Below, one piece after another: positions 28,201 to 36,591 of a stretch of DNA of 64,000 nucleotides. The stretch's first letter is position 1; every line of letters begins with the position of its first letter. The notes beneath the pieces were generated by a model. It was not told the DNA's origin. It saw nothing but the letters and a program-made list of their open reading frames with translations, and ran no database searches. Source of the DNA: an uncultured Chitinophaga sp. Its GTDB lineage: Bacteria; Bacteroidota; Bacteroidia; Chitinophagales; Chitinophagaceae. Location: positions 124,001-188,000 of the forward strand of contig NZ_CALEJS010000011.1 of assembly GCF_937898475.1 (NCBI RefSeq), given 5' to 3'. A program made the position numbers and the translations under genes.

Positions 28201-29061
28201 CACGGCGGGCAGCACCTGTACGCCTAATATCTGCCGGTAATAAAAATCAAGATGCCGTTTGGGTATTTTATTGATCTGTGCCTGCAGATGTTTATATAGC
28301 TCCAGGAACGCGATCAGCAGCCCCATATGCGGGGTGTGCTGCACTTCCTGCAGCTGGGTACGCAGGTAATAGGTAGCGGAACTGGATACCTGGTAAAATT
28401 TTGAACGAAGGGAATCATACAGCGTATTAAGGGAAAAGAACCCTTCAAACACTTCCTGTCCCTCACCGGGATTATCAAATGCCTTAGGGTATAAACGGCG
28501 CAGACGATGGGTTGTTTCCAGGGGACGTATACGGTGCTCATGCAGGGCCAGCTGTCGCGGAAACAGGTTGCTCACCTGGTATTCAAAGCGGTGTAAGCGC
28601 GTCATATCTTCTTCCAGGCTGTCCATCACCTGTACCAGGTACCGCCCTATCTGGTAATTTCTGTCTGCCCGCTGCAGCTTGTACATCAGGTCCATCAGCA
28701 CAATGCCGATATCATACAGTAAGAGGAAAAGGGCGCGTGTATGGTCAAAGAGGCTGTCATCATTTTCTGCCTGGTGAAGATTGTTACGGATGCGTAGAAA
28801 ATCAGCTTCATAGCGGGTAAAATCCAGGCTGCCGGCGGTAATGAGCATTACCAGCAGGTCGGCATGAAAAAACTCTTCCCAGGTTCCGTCTATGCGGTCC
28901 TGGAAATCATAGTAATTAAACTGGGAAGAAAGGCGTGCGAGCAACTGTAACAATTCATGCGGCGATCTTTCGTCCACTTTTACATAGTCCGGCATCAACG
29001 ATTCCAGCTGCCTTTCTAACTGACTGATACCATCCTCTATATGTTCAAAGAAATTGCTCAT
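25240..29061 (-). CDS. eCIS baseplate J-like wedge protein (Afp11-like)
   Basis: The 1273-aa protein is of the size expected for the large eCIS wedge protein. The N-terminal third is alpha-helical (SQLERQLESLMPDYVKVDERS). The C-terminal third contains the baseplate J-type pattern with LRHKARPAFGYDISQVLLQEFPEL and VERVKV-like strands near YERVKVVCKVRFNG. A proline-rich tail ends the protein. Its ATG overlaps the gp25 stop (TGATG), so the two are translationally coupled. It should form the wedges that connect hub and sheath. Confidence 0.82.
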   Translation of the reverse strand: MSNFFEHIEDGISQLERQLESLMPDYVKVDERSPHELLQLLARLSSQFNYYDFQDRIDGTWEEFFHADLLVMLITAGSLDFTRYEADFLRIRNNLHQAENDDSLFDHTRALFLLLYDIGIVLMDLMYKLQRADRNYQIGRYLVQVMDSLEEDMTRLHRFEYQVSNLFPRQLALHEHRIRPLETTHRLRRLYPKAFDNPGEGQEVFEGFFSLNTLYDSLRSKFYQVSSSATYYLRTQLQEVQHTPHMGLLIAFLELYKHLQAQINKIPKRHLDFYYRQILGVQVLPAVPDKVHIFLEPVPHILSFTIEKGQVLLANVHARKEPLQYMLEETVKVHNIKIMSLHTLFVSDYLQISAPALDQQDIREAQAYLAVHPVIQPADLEKEGTVIRPWPLLGEDQHDLSPSRRTMEDTDIGFIVGSPVLYLQEGSRQVTIKLYFEPSTFSAFLAYIKNFAAVSNRSEAVTMTQLLSGAFHLYYTTEEGWETVSRFSVRSSRETLNETCLEINFLLDVTDKAWRTYNEAVHQCGIDARSPLLKVLLNNACFHHPYSFLSNLVLERVSMNVRVEGHRYVKIQNNIGLLSPAGAFMMFGPQPYVGAFLDINNSNIFNRFTRSFSIKLEWLNLPRDENGFEAYYDGYDAGYRNDAFKIGISSLNHGAYFPERDSQQQLTLFQTTRDREGNIYLAEETLLENIDISKLSFSNDMLLEKEQGQHVPLYMEGGVRLYLAAPDEAFGHRLFEQIYPGVVMYNSQHTLLPRKKKPVPGLPYTPRVKTLSLNYTLEHTEALKSVQSAQQGDGLEVYHAMPSGFSKIYPQPGGNTFSLLPQAPDMANLCIGFNRLHGNEELSLLFQLDEKYYSDTASANGPLKWSYLDNNAWVPFARTHILSDDTNNLLKSGIVKLRIPAGIRNGNTILDPALYWIRISSETALSANPRVVGIFPNAVVARRQTEDIAQTLEEALSIAPFSIKKFKSDIKPLQHVWQPFPSFGGRRQETEAQYYTRVSERLRHKARPAFGYDISQVLLQEFPELLIVKCLSVEDQQFHMPDMPDIMIIVVPCQTANGLFNTLEPKVDLATLYRIQAFVQRTISSFVKAEIRNPVYERVKVVCKVRFNGEQDNQNENLYLQMLYDDIKRYLCPWLFGEAANFKVGSVLYRSEILNFINRLPYVDYVTGFSLVHFYYEKHPRTGQVTACITDTALDDRPFIRVSVPEGVFIPAAEHLISILPEPGYEDPAPLGIQGLEVGDELLVGKDHDTGPPPQPPPDPFDEELLTITIHPK

Positions 29062-29480
29062 CAGTCACTGATATTGGTACCTTCCTGGAAATAGAAGGGA
29101 TATACCATATTGTGCCTGGTATTGGTGGCAATAATGGTGTAGGTAAGTTGTACGTATAATACGCCAGCCTGCTCACTTCTGTCGGCCACCGTCAATCCAA
29201 TGAAATTGATACGGGGCTCATACTGCAGCAGCGCGTGATAGATAATATGATTCAGCTCGGTCACCAGCCAGGTGTCTGCTATTTCAAACACCAGCTTTTT
29301 TATGTCGCAGCCAAAATCCGGCTGCATCAGCCGCTCGCCGGGGATGGTGCTCAGTATGATGCGGATGCTTTCTTCAATATCCGCAACATCGGATACCATC
29401 TGCACACTGGCATCCAGTTTATCAAATGAAGGCGGAAAGCTCCAGCCTGTGCCTAAAAATGTTTGAATTTCTTTTGCCAT
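29061..29480 (-). CDS. gp25/GPW-like baseplate protein (Afp9-like)
   Basis: The 139-aa protein shows the gp25 lysozyme-like-fold family pattern: GTGWSFPPSFD near the start, IEESIRIILSTIPGERLMQPDFGCDI (the hallmark E-R-x-M-x-P-x-F-G-x-x-I), and a C-terminal strand set ending FYFQEGTNISD. This component links the wedge to the sheath in all contractile tails. It lies 3 bp after the PAAR gene and overlaps the wedge gene by one base. Confidence 0.95.
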   Translation of the reverse strand: MAKEIQTFLGTGWSFPPSFDKLDASVQMVSDVADIEESIRIILSTIPGERLMQPDFGCDIKKLVFEIADTWLVTELNHIIYHALLQYEPRINFIGLTVADRSEQAGVLYVQLTYTIIATNTRHNMVYPFYFQEGTNISD

Positions 29481-29483
29481 AAT

Positions 29484-29786
29484 TCATCCTCCTATCAATA
29501 CGGTGGGGAAGCCTGTCACTATCACACCACCATGGGCTGTTGTATCGCCCATACGGGCTGCCGGACGGCCGCCTATAAATACCGTGGCAGAACCTTTGAC
29601 AATGGTGTCCGGAGGTCCCACACAGGTAATAATATCTCCCATCACAGCAGCCGGTAGCGCACCTATCAGCACGTTGGGCACACCGGGACCGATAACCGGT
29701 CCGCCTACATGCGGAATGGGCGGTAAACCGGGCGTCACCAGGGGGCAGGTATGCATGTCTGTTAATCTTGCAGCTGGTTGTCCCAT
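29484..29786 (-). CDS. PAAR-domain spike tip protein (Afp10-like)
   Basis: The 100-aa Gly/Pro-rich protein has the PAAR repeat pattern: GQPAARLTDMHTCP at the start, then GALPAAVMGDIITC and GGRPAARMGDTTAHGG. His and Cys residues are placed to bind a metal ion at the tip. It should sharpen the VgrG-like spike. There is no C-terminal extension, so it carries no effector domain itself. The gene is 7 bp after the spike gene. Confidence 0.95.
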   Translation of the reverse strand: MGQPAARLTDMHTCPLVTPGLPPIPHVGGPVIGPGVPNVLIGALPAAVMGDIITCVGPPDTIVKGSATVFIGGRPAARMGDTTAHGGVIVTGFPTVLIGG

Positions 29787-29793
29787 CTTTCAT

Positions 29794-31608
29794 TTAATTT
29801 ATCATCACAGTAGCGCCGGTAAGCGACATCATTCCACCGGAGCTTACAGAAACGGAGCTCGCCCCTGTTGCCGAAAAACCGGCCGTGCCACTAACGGAAA
29901 CATTGGCGCCGCTTACTGTTACATCTACCGGCGATGAGACCTTGACCGCAGCGTTCCCGGTAAGCGACAGGTTACCGGTTGCCTGTATCGAAATATCCGA
30001 CATGCTGTTGATATTGATGCCGGAAGAAGACATTTTGATGCTGTTCTGGTTCATGTCTGTGATTGTGATGCCCTGGTCTGTATCGCTCATGGTAATTGTG
30101 TTACCACCGGGCGTAGCGATCGTGATCACCTTATTCTGATCATCGAATGTAAGTTTCAGCTGGCTTTTGGTATACAATCCTTTCGTATAGTTGTTATTGT
30201 CTGACTGTACTACCGGAGGCGTTTTGCCCTTGCTGTAGAGGCTTCCCAGGATCACCGGGAAGCGGGGATCGTTTTCCAGGAAACCTACTACCACTTCATC
30301 TCCTATCTCGGGGTAAAAAATATCCCCTGCATTGGCGGTTGCGTAGAAATTGGCCAGGCGCGCCCAGGTACCCGTCTGCCCGGCTGCATTGGAGGCCAGC
30401 TTTACCTGTACCCTGTATTCTGCGCCGGGATCCTCTGAGATGCTTACCACCTCTCCCAGCTGCAAACCGCGTATAGCCGGCAGCTGTGCATTGGCAGGAT
30501 GATAAGAGAAATTTTCTCTTTCATAGATCGGTTTACTATCCAGTCCGAACTTTACGTGCGAATGCCAATGTCCTTCTTTCATTACATGCGTAACAGCCGT
30601 TACGTAGGCGTTGCCGTCAAAGCGGGAACCCACGCCGGATAGTTCTATAATAGTGTCTGGCAATACCGAGGCATTACCCATAAAAGATACTTTGCCCTTC
30701 ACTGCCTGCAGCCGCAGGCGTAACAGGCTGCTATTGGCCCAGGTTTGCAGTTCTGCCTGCGTCATTGGGGATGTTGTTACCATCTCCATTGCCGTCTGGC
30801 TTAAAACATCGGCCAGCGCCTTGGGGGCGGGTACACCCTGCGTGTTCAGGGTTGGTTCTGCAGCGCTGGACGTAAGCATGGTCTGCGTCTGTGGATCCCA
30901 GGCGGCAGCCGATAGGGAGGGGATCTGCCGTTCAGCATTCAGTTCTGCATGAAAGCTGTTGATCGATTGCCCAAAGGCCACCAGCAACACTGCCGAACCG
31001 GATACCGAAGGCGGCGCCACGGTGATGCCGCCCTCCACCAGCTTAACAATAAAACCATTAAACTCCGCACGCGCCAACAGGAAATCCCAGTCTGTAGCAA
31101 ACTTCTGGAACATCAGCTCATTGACGTCTGATGTGGAGGTGACTGTGGCGGATAAACCATAATTACCTGCCAGGGTGGCTATGATGGCGCTGTCTGTCTG
31201 ACTGGCAAACACCGCATCTTTCCTGCTGATGGTCATCTTTACCGCAGGGTGCTTACAGGTTACTATAAGGCTGAACCGCCCGTCTTCATTTGCCTGTATG
31301 GCCTGCTTCACCACTATTCCCGAAAACAGCTGTTCTGCAGGCAGCACACCATAACCGGCAGCAATAACAATGGCAGTGCCGGGTATAAAATAAGAACTGT
31401 CACTGGCGGGATAGTCTCCTACCACGCCGCCCGAAGCCTCGGAAGTGGTGCCATCAGTGATCACAATCTCCGCTGTGGATATTTTATTGATCTCATGATG
31501 CACCTGTACTGACACCAGTGAGAACAGGTCCTGTATGGCGGTACCGTTAGCGGTAACGGTTACCCGCAGTGTAGGGTCCTGTATATTTGTAGGAATGGCA
31601 CCTGCCAT
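29794..31608 (-). CDS. VgrG-like spike protein (Afp8-like)
   Basis: The 604-aa protein combines a gp27-like N-terminal hub (1 to about 370) with a gp5 OB-fold segment (LGEVVSISEDPGAEYRVQVKL, then GDIFYPEIGDEVVVGFLENDPRFPVILGSLYS). A C-terminal beta-helix needle follows, made of Ser/Val/Gly-rich repeats such as GNLSLTGNAAVKVSSP. This is the normal spike of eCIS and T6SS-like machines. It lies between the LysM adaptor gene (3 bp) and the PAAR gene. No effector domain is fused. Confidence 0.95.
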   Translation of the reverse strand: MAGAIPTNIQDPTLRVTVTANGTAIQDLFSLVSVQVHHEINKISTAEIVITDGTTSEASGGVVGDYPASDSSYFIPGTAIVIAAGYGVLPAEQLFSGIVVKQAIQANEDGRFSLIVTCKHPAVKMTISRKDAVFASQTDSAIIATLAGNYGLSATVTSTSDVNELMFQKFATDWDFLLARAEFNGFIVKLVEGGITVAPPSVSGSAVLLVAFGQSINSFHAELNAERQIPSLSAAAWDPQTQTMLTSSAAEPTLNTQGVPAPKALADVLSQTAMEMVTTSPMTQAELQTWANSSLLRLRLQAVKGKVSFMGNASVLPDTIIELSGVGSRFDGNAYVTAVTHVMKEGHWHSHVKFGLDSKPIYERENFSYHPANAQLPAIRGLQLGEVVSISEDPGAEYRVQVKLASNAAGQTGTWARLANFYATANAGDIFYPEIGDEVVVGFLENDPRFPVILGSLYSKGKTPPVVQSDNNNYTKGLYTKSQLKLTFDDQNKVITIATPGGNTITMSDTDQGITITDMNQNSIKMSSSGININSMSDISIQATGNLSLTGNAAVKVSSPVDVTVSGANVSVSGTAGFSATGASSVSVSSGGMMSLTGATVMIN

Positions 31609-31611
31609 GGA

Positions 31612-32292
31612 TCATCTTTTTAGTGGCGGGAAATAAAGCTCATCTCCCGGTTTAATATCATGAATACTGTTCAGGCCATTTACGCGGGCCACTTCCATGT
31701 AGTGAAAAGGCTCCCCGTAAATGCGATGGGTCATCAGGGGCAGGGTGTCCCCGGCTTTCACCGTACGCATATGCGTAAGATCCGGAGAGGACTTCTGCGC
31801 CTGCTGTCCCTGTGTGGTAAGCGGCACCGATTCTGACAGGCTTAGCTTGATCAGCGCTCTCAGGGCCGAGCCGTCCGGGTTGAACAGTGTGTACTTTACC
31901 GTAATGTTCTTACAAACCCCGGTGAATACGGTTTTGCCCCAGGTGATCCGCAGATAGTTGGGGCGGTGTACCGTGCCCTGGTAGTTGTAAACGAGGTTCT
32001 TTACACTTTTAACATATTCGTCTACGTTAGCAGCACCTGACAATTGCGTTACGCCTGTTCCATCTGCCAGCAGCTCCAGCTCAAAATCGCCGGAGTCCAT
32101 CCGTGTGAATATCTCAGTCGGAGCTGCGCCGCCCAATGTTTCGGCTTGTTTATATGCGATGTTGTAACTCAGCGAATAGCTTTCCGGGTTGATGGCAGCC
32201 GTTACTGAACCCATCAATCCCGATACAGCATTTGGGTCTGAATAACCCTGTATCAACAATTTTATTGGCTGGGCCGGTGGGAAATTCGGCAT
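31612..32292 (-). CDS. LysM-containing CIS tube/baseplate adaptor (Afp7-like)
   Basis: The 226-aa protein has an N-terminal CIS tube-type domain (PIKLLIQGYSDPNA, then AAINPESYSLSYNIAY) and a C-terminal LysM domain at about 174-222 (VKAGDTLPLMTHRIYG, then IHDIKPGDELYFPP). The same combination forms the Afp7/Pvc7 hub-tube adaptor, where the LysM domain reaches into the baseplate. It is 13 bp downstream of the DUF5908 gene. Confidence 0.93.
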   Translation of the reverse strand: MPNFPPAQPIKLLIQGYSDPNAVSGLMGSVTAAINPESYSLSYNIAYKQAETLGGAAPTEIFTRMDSGDFELELLADGTGVTQLSGAANVDEYVKSVKNLVYNYQGTVHRPNYLRITWGKTVFTGVCKNITVKYTLFNPDGSALRALIKLSLSESVPLTTQGQQAQKSSPDLTHMRTVKAGDTLPLMTHRIYGEPFHYMEVARVNGLNSIHDIKPGDELYFPPLKR

Positions 32293-32305
32293 GTCTTTCT
32301 ACTGT

Positions 32306-32473
32306 TTACCTTACTGATAAGTTCTCCAGATTGCTAAGCAGCTTATCCATACACTCCCGTATGATCTTATCTTTCAGCGCCTGCAATTCTTTGGCACCGA
32401 TGTTATTCACGGGTGCGGCAGTATGCTCTTCTATACTGACCCTGATCACCAGCTCTCTGATTTCAAGCGGCAT
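32306..32473 (-). CDS. DUF5908 small eCIS protein (Afp6-like position)
   Basis: A 55-aa protein reads from an ATG at 32473 to a TAA at 32306. It begins MPLEIRELVIRVSIEE, the hallmark start of DUF5908, a small family conserved in Bacteroidota eCIS clusters between the tube genes and the LysM adaptor. The C-terminal half is a helix (KDKIIRECMDKLLSNLE). It starts 2 bp after the second tube gene. Its exact role is unknown; a small baseplate or tube accessory is likely. Confidence 0.85.
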   Translation of the reverse strand: MPLEIRELVIRVSIEEHTAAPVNNIGAKELQALKDKIIRECMDKLLSNLENLSVR

Positions 32474-32475
32474 TG

Positions 32476-32928
32476 CTATTTTGTTTGTTTAAAATAATCA
32501 AAGGCAAGCTCCAGGGTTTCAATGGCGAGACTGTTCTCCATCGCCTTGAAATCAGACACCTTCAGCGCCACCGGGTAGGCATTGCTGAAAGACCAGGCAG
32601 CGATTACACTGTCATCGCCATCCAGCAGCTTTACCAATACCGTTTTAGGCGTGAATGAGAATGTGGTAAGGCTGTTCTGCACCCATTTAGTAAGTGAAGA
32701 GCCTACCAGCATGCCCCGTTTTAACACCAGGTTTTCATATTTGGGAGGGACGGGCAACCGCCGTACAAAGCGGTTTTCCCCTCCCTCCTTTACCTCCATT
32801 GGAGTCATTTTGACCGAAAGGCCGCTTACTTCCTGGAAGCTCCCTTCATTCGCGCCGGTGAACCCATCCACTGTTACACTGAAATGGAATGCATACGGCG
32901 GATAATAAGAAGCAGTAGGTTCAGGCAT
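32476..32928 (-). CDS. eCIS inner tube protein (Afp5-like)
   Basis: The 150-aa protein belongs to the phage-tail-tube/T4 gp19-like family. Characteristic segments are YAFHFSVTVDGF, FQEVSGLSVKM, PPKYENLVLKRGM, AWSFSNAYPVALKVSDFKA and ETLELAFDYFK. It is paralogous to the neighbouring 159-aa tube protein and starts 1 bp after it. In Afp the second tube protein forms the specialised ring at the baseplate end; the same is likely here. Confidence 0.93.
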   Translation of the reverse strand: MPEPTASYYPPYAFHFSVTVDGFTGANEGSFQEVSGLSVKMTPMEVKEGGENRFVRRLPVPPKYENLVLKRGMLVGSSLTKWVQNSLTTFSFTPKTVLVKLLDGDDSVIAAWSFSNAYPVALKVSDFKAMENSLAIETLELAFDYFKQTK

Positions 32929-32929
32929 A

Positions 32930-33409
32930 TCAGCTTAGTTTCGGCTCTGTGATCATCAGCCCTTCATGGGCAACTTCCATTGTTTCAATGGCGGCCTCAT
33001 TGGCGTCTGATTTCATATCGGTTACCTGTACCTTCACGGGAAAAGCGTTGGTGAGTGTCCAGCTCATTACAATGGCCTGGGTTTCATCCAGCAGGCTTAC
33101 TACAATGGTGGCACGTTTGATGGTGTTCATCTTGATGCCGGTATTACCGGTATACAGCTTCCATATTGTAGTATCGCCTACAAAAGTGCCTTTCTTGAAT
33201 GTTACGTTGCTGTACTTGGGAATACCGGGCATCTTCACCGTAGAGTAGATCTTGGCGCTGCCGCCGCGGTATTCGATCACCTGTGTTTCTGAAGTAAGGC
33301 CGGTTACTTCCTGGAAGATAATCTCGTTGCCGTCCCAGGTTACTTTAAAAGAGAACCGGACCAATGGCCATACATTAGCTGATTGCGCTGAGCCGTCTGT
33401 TGCTGGCAT
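32930..33409 (-). CDS. eCIS inner tube protein (Afp1-like)
   Basis: The 159-aa tube protein has the family pattern VRFSFKVTWDGNEIIFQEVTGL, IPKYSNVTFKKGTF and SWTLTNAFPVKVQVTDMKS. It directly follows the sheath gene, as in most eCIS operons, and is the likely main tube subunit. Related proteins stack as hexameric rings to form the inner tube that the sheath drives into the target. Confidence 0.94.
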   Translation of the reverse strand: MPATDGSAQSANVWPLVRFSFKVTWDGNEIIFQEVTGLTSETQVIEYRGGSAKIYSTVKMPGIPKYSNVTFKKGTFVGDTTIWKLYTGNTGIKMNTIKRATIVVSLLDETQAIVMSWTLTNAFPVKVQVTDMKSDANEAAIETMEVAHEGLMITEPKLS

Positions 33410-33455
33410 GACTTAAAAATTTTATGGTTAGGAATGAGGTGAATGTACTGTTTAC

Positions 33456-34958
33456 TTATGCCTGCTGCATCTGCTGCTGGAAAGTGATCACGATGAACTC
33501 TGCCGGGCGTGTAAGGGCTACCTTCACAGTTACCAGCATCAGACCGTCCAGGATATCCTGCGGCGTCATGGTAGCCCCAAGGCCTACCTGCACGTCAAAA
33601 GCCTGCGCCGGGGCAGATCCTGCCAGGGCGCCCTGTTTCCACAAATTCTCCAGGAAGTTGCTGATCATGGTGCGCAGGGAGATCCAGGTAGAATTGTCAT
33701 TCGGTTCAAACACAAAGGAACGGCTGGCCAGCTTCACAGATTGTTCTATCATGATCAGCGTACGCCTTACGTTGATATAGCGCCAGTCAAGACTGTTGCC
33801 ATCCAGGGTTCTGGCGCCCCATACCAGTGTGCCCACGCCGGGGAAAGGCCGGATCACGTTGATGGATTTACCCGCCATGATATCCACGTTCAGTGTTTTC
33901 TGCTCTTCGTTGGATATATTTACGGTAGGTGCATTTACGGAAGCCAGTGATACATTGGCGGGAGCCTTCCATACGCCACGCGAACTATCCACCAAAGTAT
34001 AGATACCTGCCATAGCGGCGCTGGGGGGCATTTCATTCAGCATGGAGCGGATCTCATCCAGTATATGCACATAAGTAGGGCTGGCCGCTTTTAAAGACTG
34101 ATGATAGTTCTTTTTGGCATGCGCATCCGGCGTTGCAATCTCCTTATACTTCTTTACGATCTGGCCTGCAGCGGGTTCGGGCAGCACGGTTTCAAGATCA
34201 ACAGACGCATCGAGGTTTTCGAAGGATACCTCATCGGGCTGTACGATGGCTGTTTTCAGCCAGGGATAGTAGGCAGCGCCATAGTTCAGGAAGTTAATAC
34301 CTATCTTATCCCTGAATGCACCAACAACGGCATCGGTGGTATCTGCAGGCGATTGTTTTACCAGGTCAAAGATGCCGAAACGGCTCTGCATGGCAGCACA
34401 GTGATTCAGCACCTGGGTATAAACACTGGTATAACAATCTTCACCGAGTGCAATGGCATCCGGCATTACGATCAGGGTAGGCTCCGGTTCTTTTTCAAGG
34501 ATAGAAAACACATTGGGTTTTGAATCGGAACCGATAAAATCATCCGCAGCTATTTCAAATCCATCCGGCGTTTCTTCATAGGTGCCTACAGAAAGTATAT
34601 AACAAACACTGCCGCCGTTGGTATAGAACAGCCGGATGCTGTTATACAGATAAGCTGTGTTCTTATCATTCAGCTTTACAATAGTGGCCTTGCCGTTTAA
34701 TCGGAAAGTTTCCTGTTTCACATTAGGATCAGGCTCGCCCAGTGTGAACTTAGGCCTGAACGCGCTGCCGAAATTCTCCAGGTATTCGGCAAAAGAAGTG
34801 ATCCGGGTAGGTTTATGTACCAGCGATTTACCGTTCCGCTCGGCCTTCTGCGTATAGCCGATAAATACAGGTACTGCCGTTGCAACGGCAGTGATCGAAC
34901 TTGGGAAGGCGTTCTTCTCTTCAATATATACCCCAGGGGTCATTAATGTTGAAGCCAT
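33456..34958 (-). CDS. Contractile tail sheath protein
   Basis: The 500-aa protein is a complete phage-tail-sheath-family member. The N-terminus is TPGVYIEEKNAFPSSI; the conserved C-terminal domain includes INVRRTLIMIEQSVKLASR, FEPNDNSTWISLRTMISNFLENLW and MLVTVKVALTRPAEFIVITF. It is the only sheath gene in the cluster, whereas the classical Afp/PVC clusters carry three. It should form the contractile outer cylinder. It is 18 bp downstream of the 269-aa gene and 46 bp upstream of the main tube gene. Confidence 0.96.
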   Translation of the reverse strand: MASTLMTPGVYIEEKNAFPSSITAVATAVPVFIGYTQKAERNGKSLVHKPTRITSFAEYLENFGSAFRPKFTLGEPDPNVKQETFRLNGKATIVKLNDKNTAYLYNSIRLFYTNGGSVCYILSVGTYEETPDGFEIAADDFIGSDSKPNVFSILEKEPEPTLIVMPDAIALGEDCYTSVYTQVLNHCAAMQSRFGIFDLVKQSPADTTDAVVGAFRDKIGINFLNYGAAYYPWLKTAIVQPDEVSFENLDASVDLETVLPEPAAGQIVKKYKEIATPDAHAKKNYHQSLKAASPTYVHILDEIRSMLNEMPPSAAMAGIYTLVDSSRGVWKAPANVSLASVNAPTVNISNEEQKTLNVDIMAGKSINVIRPFPGVGTLVWGARTLDGNSLDWRYINVRRTLIMIEQSVKLASRSFVFEPNDNSTWISLRTMISNFLENLWKQGALAGSAPAQAFDVQVGLGATMTPQDILDGLMLVTVKVALTRPAEFIVITFQQQMQQA

Positions 34959-34976
34959 ATCTTGTGAGTTTTGTGA

Positions 34977-35786
34977 TTAGTATAAAAATATTTCGGAGTA
35001 ATTATTCCCTTTTTCATACAAGGCAGCGGCCGCATTTGAAATCCTGCTGATATCCGGCGCCGGCAACGATGGAATGATCACCTTGTAGCGACCTGCTGCT
35101 GCATCAGTATAATCTACCAGCTGAAACGCATGCGCAGCAGCCGCTCCCAGCGGCACAGGCGCTTTTGATATCAACACCGGCGCCTTTGTATTGTCCGGCA
35201 GCGTAACTGTTACCGGTAAATCAAAATGCCCGTTACCGTTAGTACCTATTATCGCCGGATGAGATAGCGCCTTCAGGTCTTCACTCATCAGAAAATAGCA
35301 CCAGCGGGTAGCGCGGGCCTGAAAGGAGATGTAGTAAGAAGATAACAGCTGTTCGTCCAGCAACAGTGTTACCTGCCCGAATGGTTTGACGAAATACTTT
35401 TCTGTCAGGTCAGTCAAAGGCCGGAAATCTTCTTCCTTTACAAACGCATCCTTGTGCAACAGCTCAGCTGATGCACGTTCCTGCTCATTATTAAAACGAA
35501 AAAAGCTACCGGCAATATTGCCGGCACTCAATTGCGTATAATTATAGAACAAGGCATCTTTCAATGCCAGGTCAAATACCAGGCGTAATTTCTCCTTCAG
35601 CAAAACGTCCATTGCTTTGGTATGGTGTAACAGTAAAAAACCATCGCGCACCGGTTTACATATTAAACCGTGCTGAGACATACATTTTGCCGTATGCGCA
35701 GGGACACCAACGCTGAATCCTTCATAACCGGAACCCTGAGAAAAAGTATGACGGTAGAATACTGCGGTCAGTATCTCATATTTCAC
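34977..35786 (-). CDS. Conserved-position eCIS protein of unknown function
   Basis: The 269-aa protein has no motif I recognise and no signal peptide or transmembrane segment. It starts MKYEILTAVFYRHTFSQGSGYEGFSV, has a helical centre around KEKLRLVFDLALKDALF and a beta-rich C-terminal half with LPVTVTLPDNTKAPVLISK. It lies between the DUF4255 cap gene (26 bp) and the sheath gene (18 bp) in the same operon, so a structural or assembly role in the injection particle is likely, for example at the distal end near the cap. No function is claimed. Confidence 0.7.
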   Translation of the reverse strand: MKYEILTAVFYRHTFSQGSGYEGFSVGVPAHTAKCMSQHGLICKPVRDGFLLLHHTKAMDVLLKEKLRLVFDLALKDALFYNYTQLSAGNIAGSFFRFNNEQERASAELLHKDAFVKEEDFRPLTDLTEKYFVKPFGQVTLLLDEQLLSSYYISFQARATRWCYFLMSEDLKALSHPAIIGTNGNGHFDLPVTVTLPDNTKAPVLISKAPVPLGAAAAHAFQLVDYTDAAAGRYKVIIPSLPAPDISRISNAAAALYEKGNNYSEIFLY

Positions 35787-35812
35787 CTTATATCAGTTGA
35801 GATATGTTGTGG

Positions 35813-36385
35813 TCATGCAGGCCCTACATTTCCGGAGGCGTCGTCTATAACCGGCCTGTACTCCCTGATAATAGAATCATCAAACGTAAGCATACGCACC
35901 TTATACACAACGGAAGGCATATATTTGGCTCCCAGCGTGGTCCATATATTATTCAGCTTATCTGCTCCCAGGCTTTCAAGTTCAAAAATGAGTTTTCCTA
36001 TCCTAGGGTCCATAGCAGGTGTATTAGCATTGGTAAAAACATTCTTTGACTGAAAGTAGGCAACTACAAAGGAAAGAAATCTAAGGGCTTCATGATAGTT
36101 TGTACTGCTGAAATAGGCAGAGAATAAGACATAGAGATTGATATTAACCGCCGGCGCTGTGTTTGGAGATGCCACACCAATAGGAAGCCCGGCAGCGTTC
36201 CTACCAATTGTATCTTTCTCTACATTCAACAATGTTACTATGATCTTATTCTCACCCTGTATGGCAACCGTTCCATCCTGGTTGACAATACCTGATAAGA
36301 TCGCTTTCTCTTCATTAGTTTGGAGCTTCCTCTTGAAATTGCTATTAATCTCGTCTGTAATGCAGATCAAGGTTTCATAGATCAT
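35813..36385 (-). CDS. DUF4255 eCIS cap/tube terminator (Afp16-like)
   Basis: The 190-aa protein matches the DUF4255/Pvc16 N-terminal family: a start of MIYETLICITDEIN, then VTLLNVEKDT and a central AVNINLYVLFSAYFSSTNYHEALRFLSFVVAYFQSK. Afp16/Pvc16 terminates the tube and sheath at the distal end. It is the first gene of the eCIS operon, so the promoter should lie in the AT-rich 206 bp before it. Confidence 0.9.
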   Translation of the reverse strand: MIYETLICITDEINSNFKRKLQTNEEKAILSGIVNQDGTVAIQGENKIIVTLLNVEKDTIGRNAAGLPIGVASPNTAPAVNINLYVLFSAYFSSTNYHEALRFLSFVVAYFQSKNVFTNANTPAMDPRIGKLIFELESLGADKLNNIWTTLGAKYMPSVVYKVRMLTFDDSIIREYRPVIDDASGNVGPA

Positions 36386-36591
36386 TAAGTTTTAATTTGC
36401 TGTCTTGTGACAGACCTAAGGTAAAGGTGATTGATTGTTACTGTCTGTTAGTTATTTTGAAAAACTTTGGTTAAATTGAGTAATAGCTGCAGTGTTACTA
36501 ATTATCGCCACAATATAGTCGCTTAAAAATTAAGATAAAAATTTTTATTTAAAATTTAATTTTCTATCTTCTATACACATTAAGCACGACA
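36386..36591. promoter_or_regulatory. AT-rich divergent promoter region of the eCIS operon and the GH18-like gene
   Basis: These 206 bp separate the first eCIS gene (minus strand) from the GH18-like membrane protein (plus strand) and must hold promoters for both. The region is markedly richer in A and T than its surroundings, especially 36525-36585, with a self-complementary AAAAATTTTT at 36537-36546. No clear match to the Bacteroidota TAnnTTTG box was found on either strand. Confidence 0.5.
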
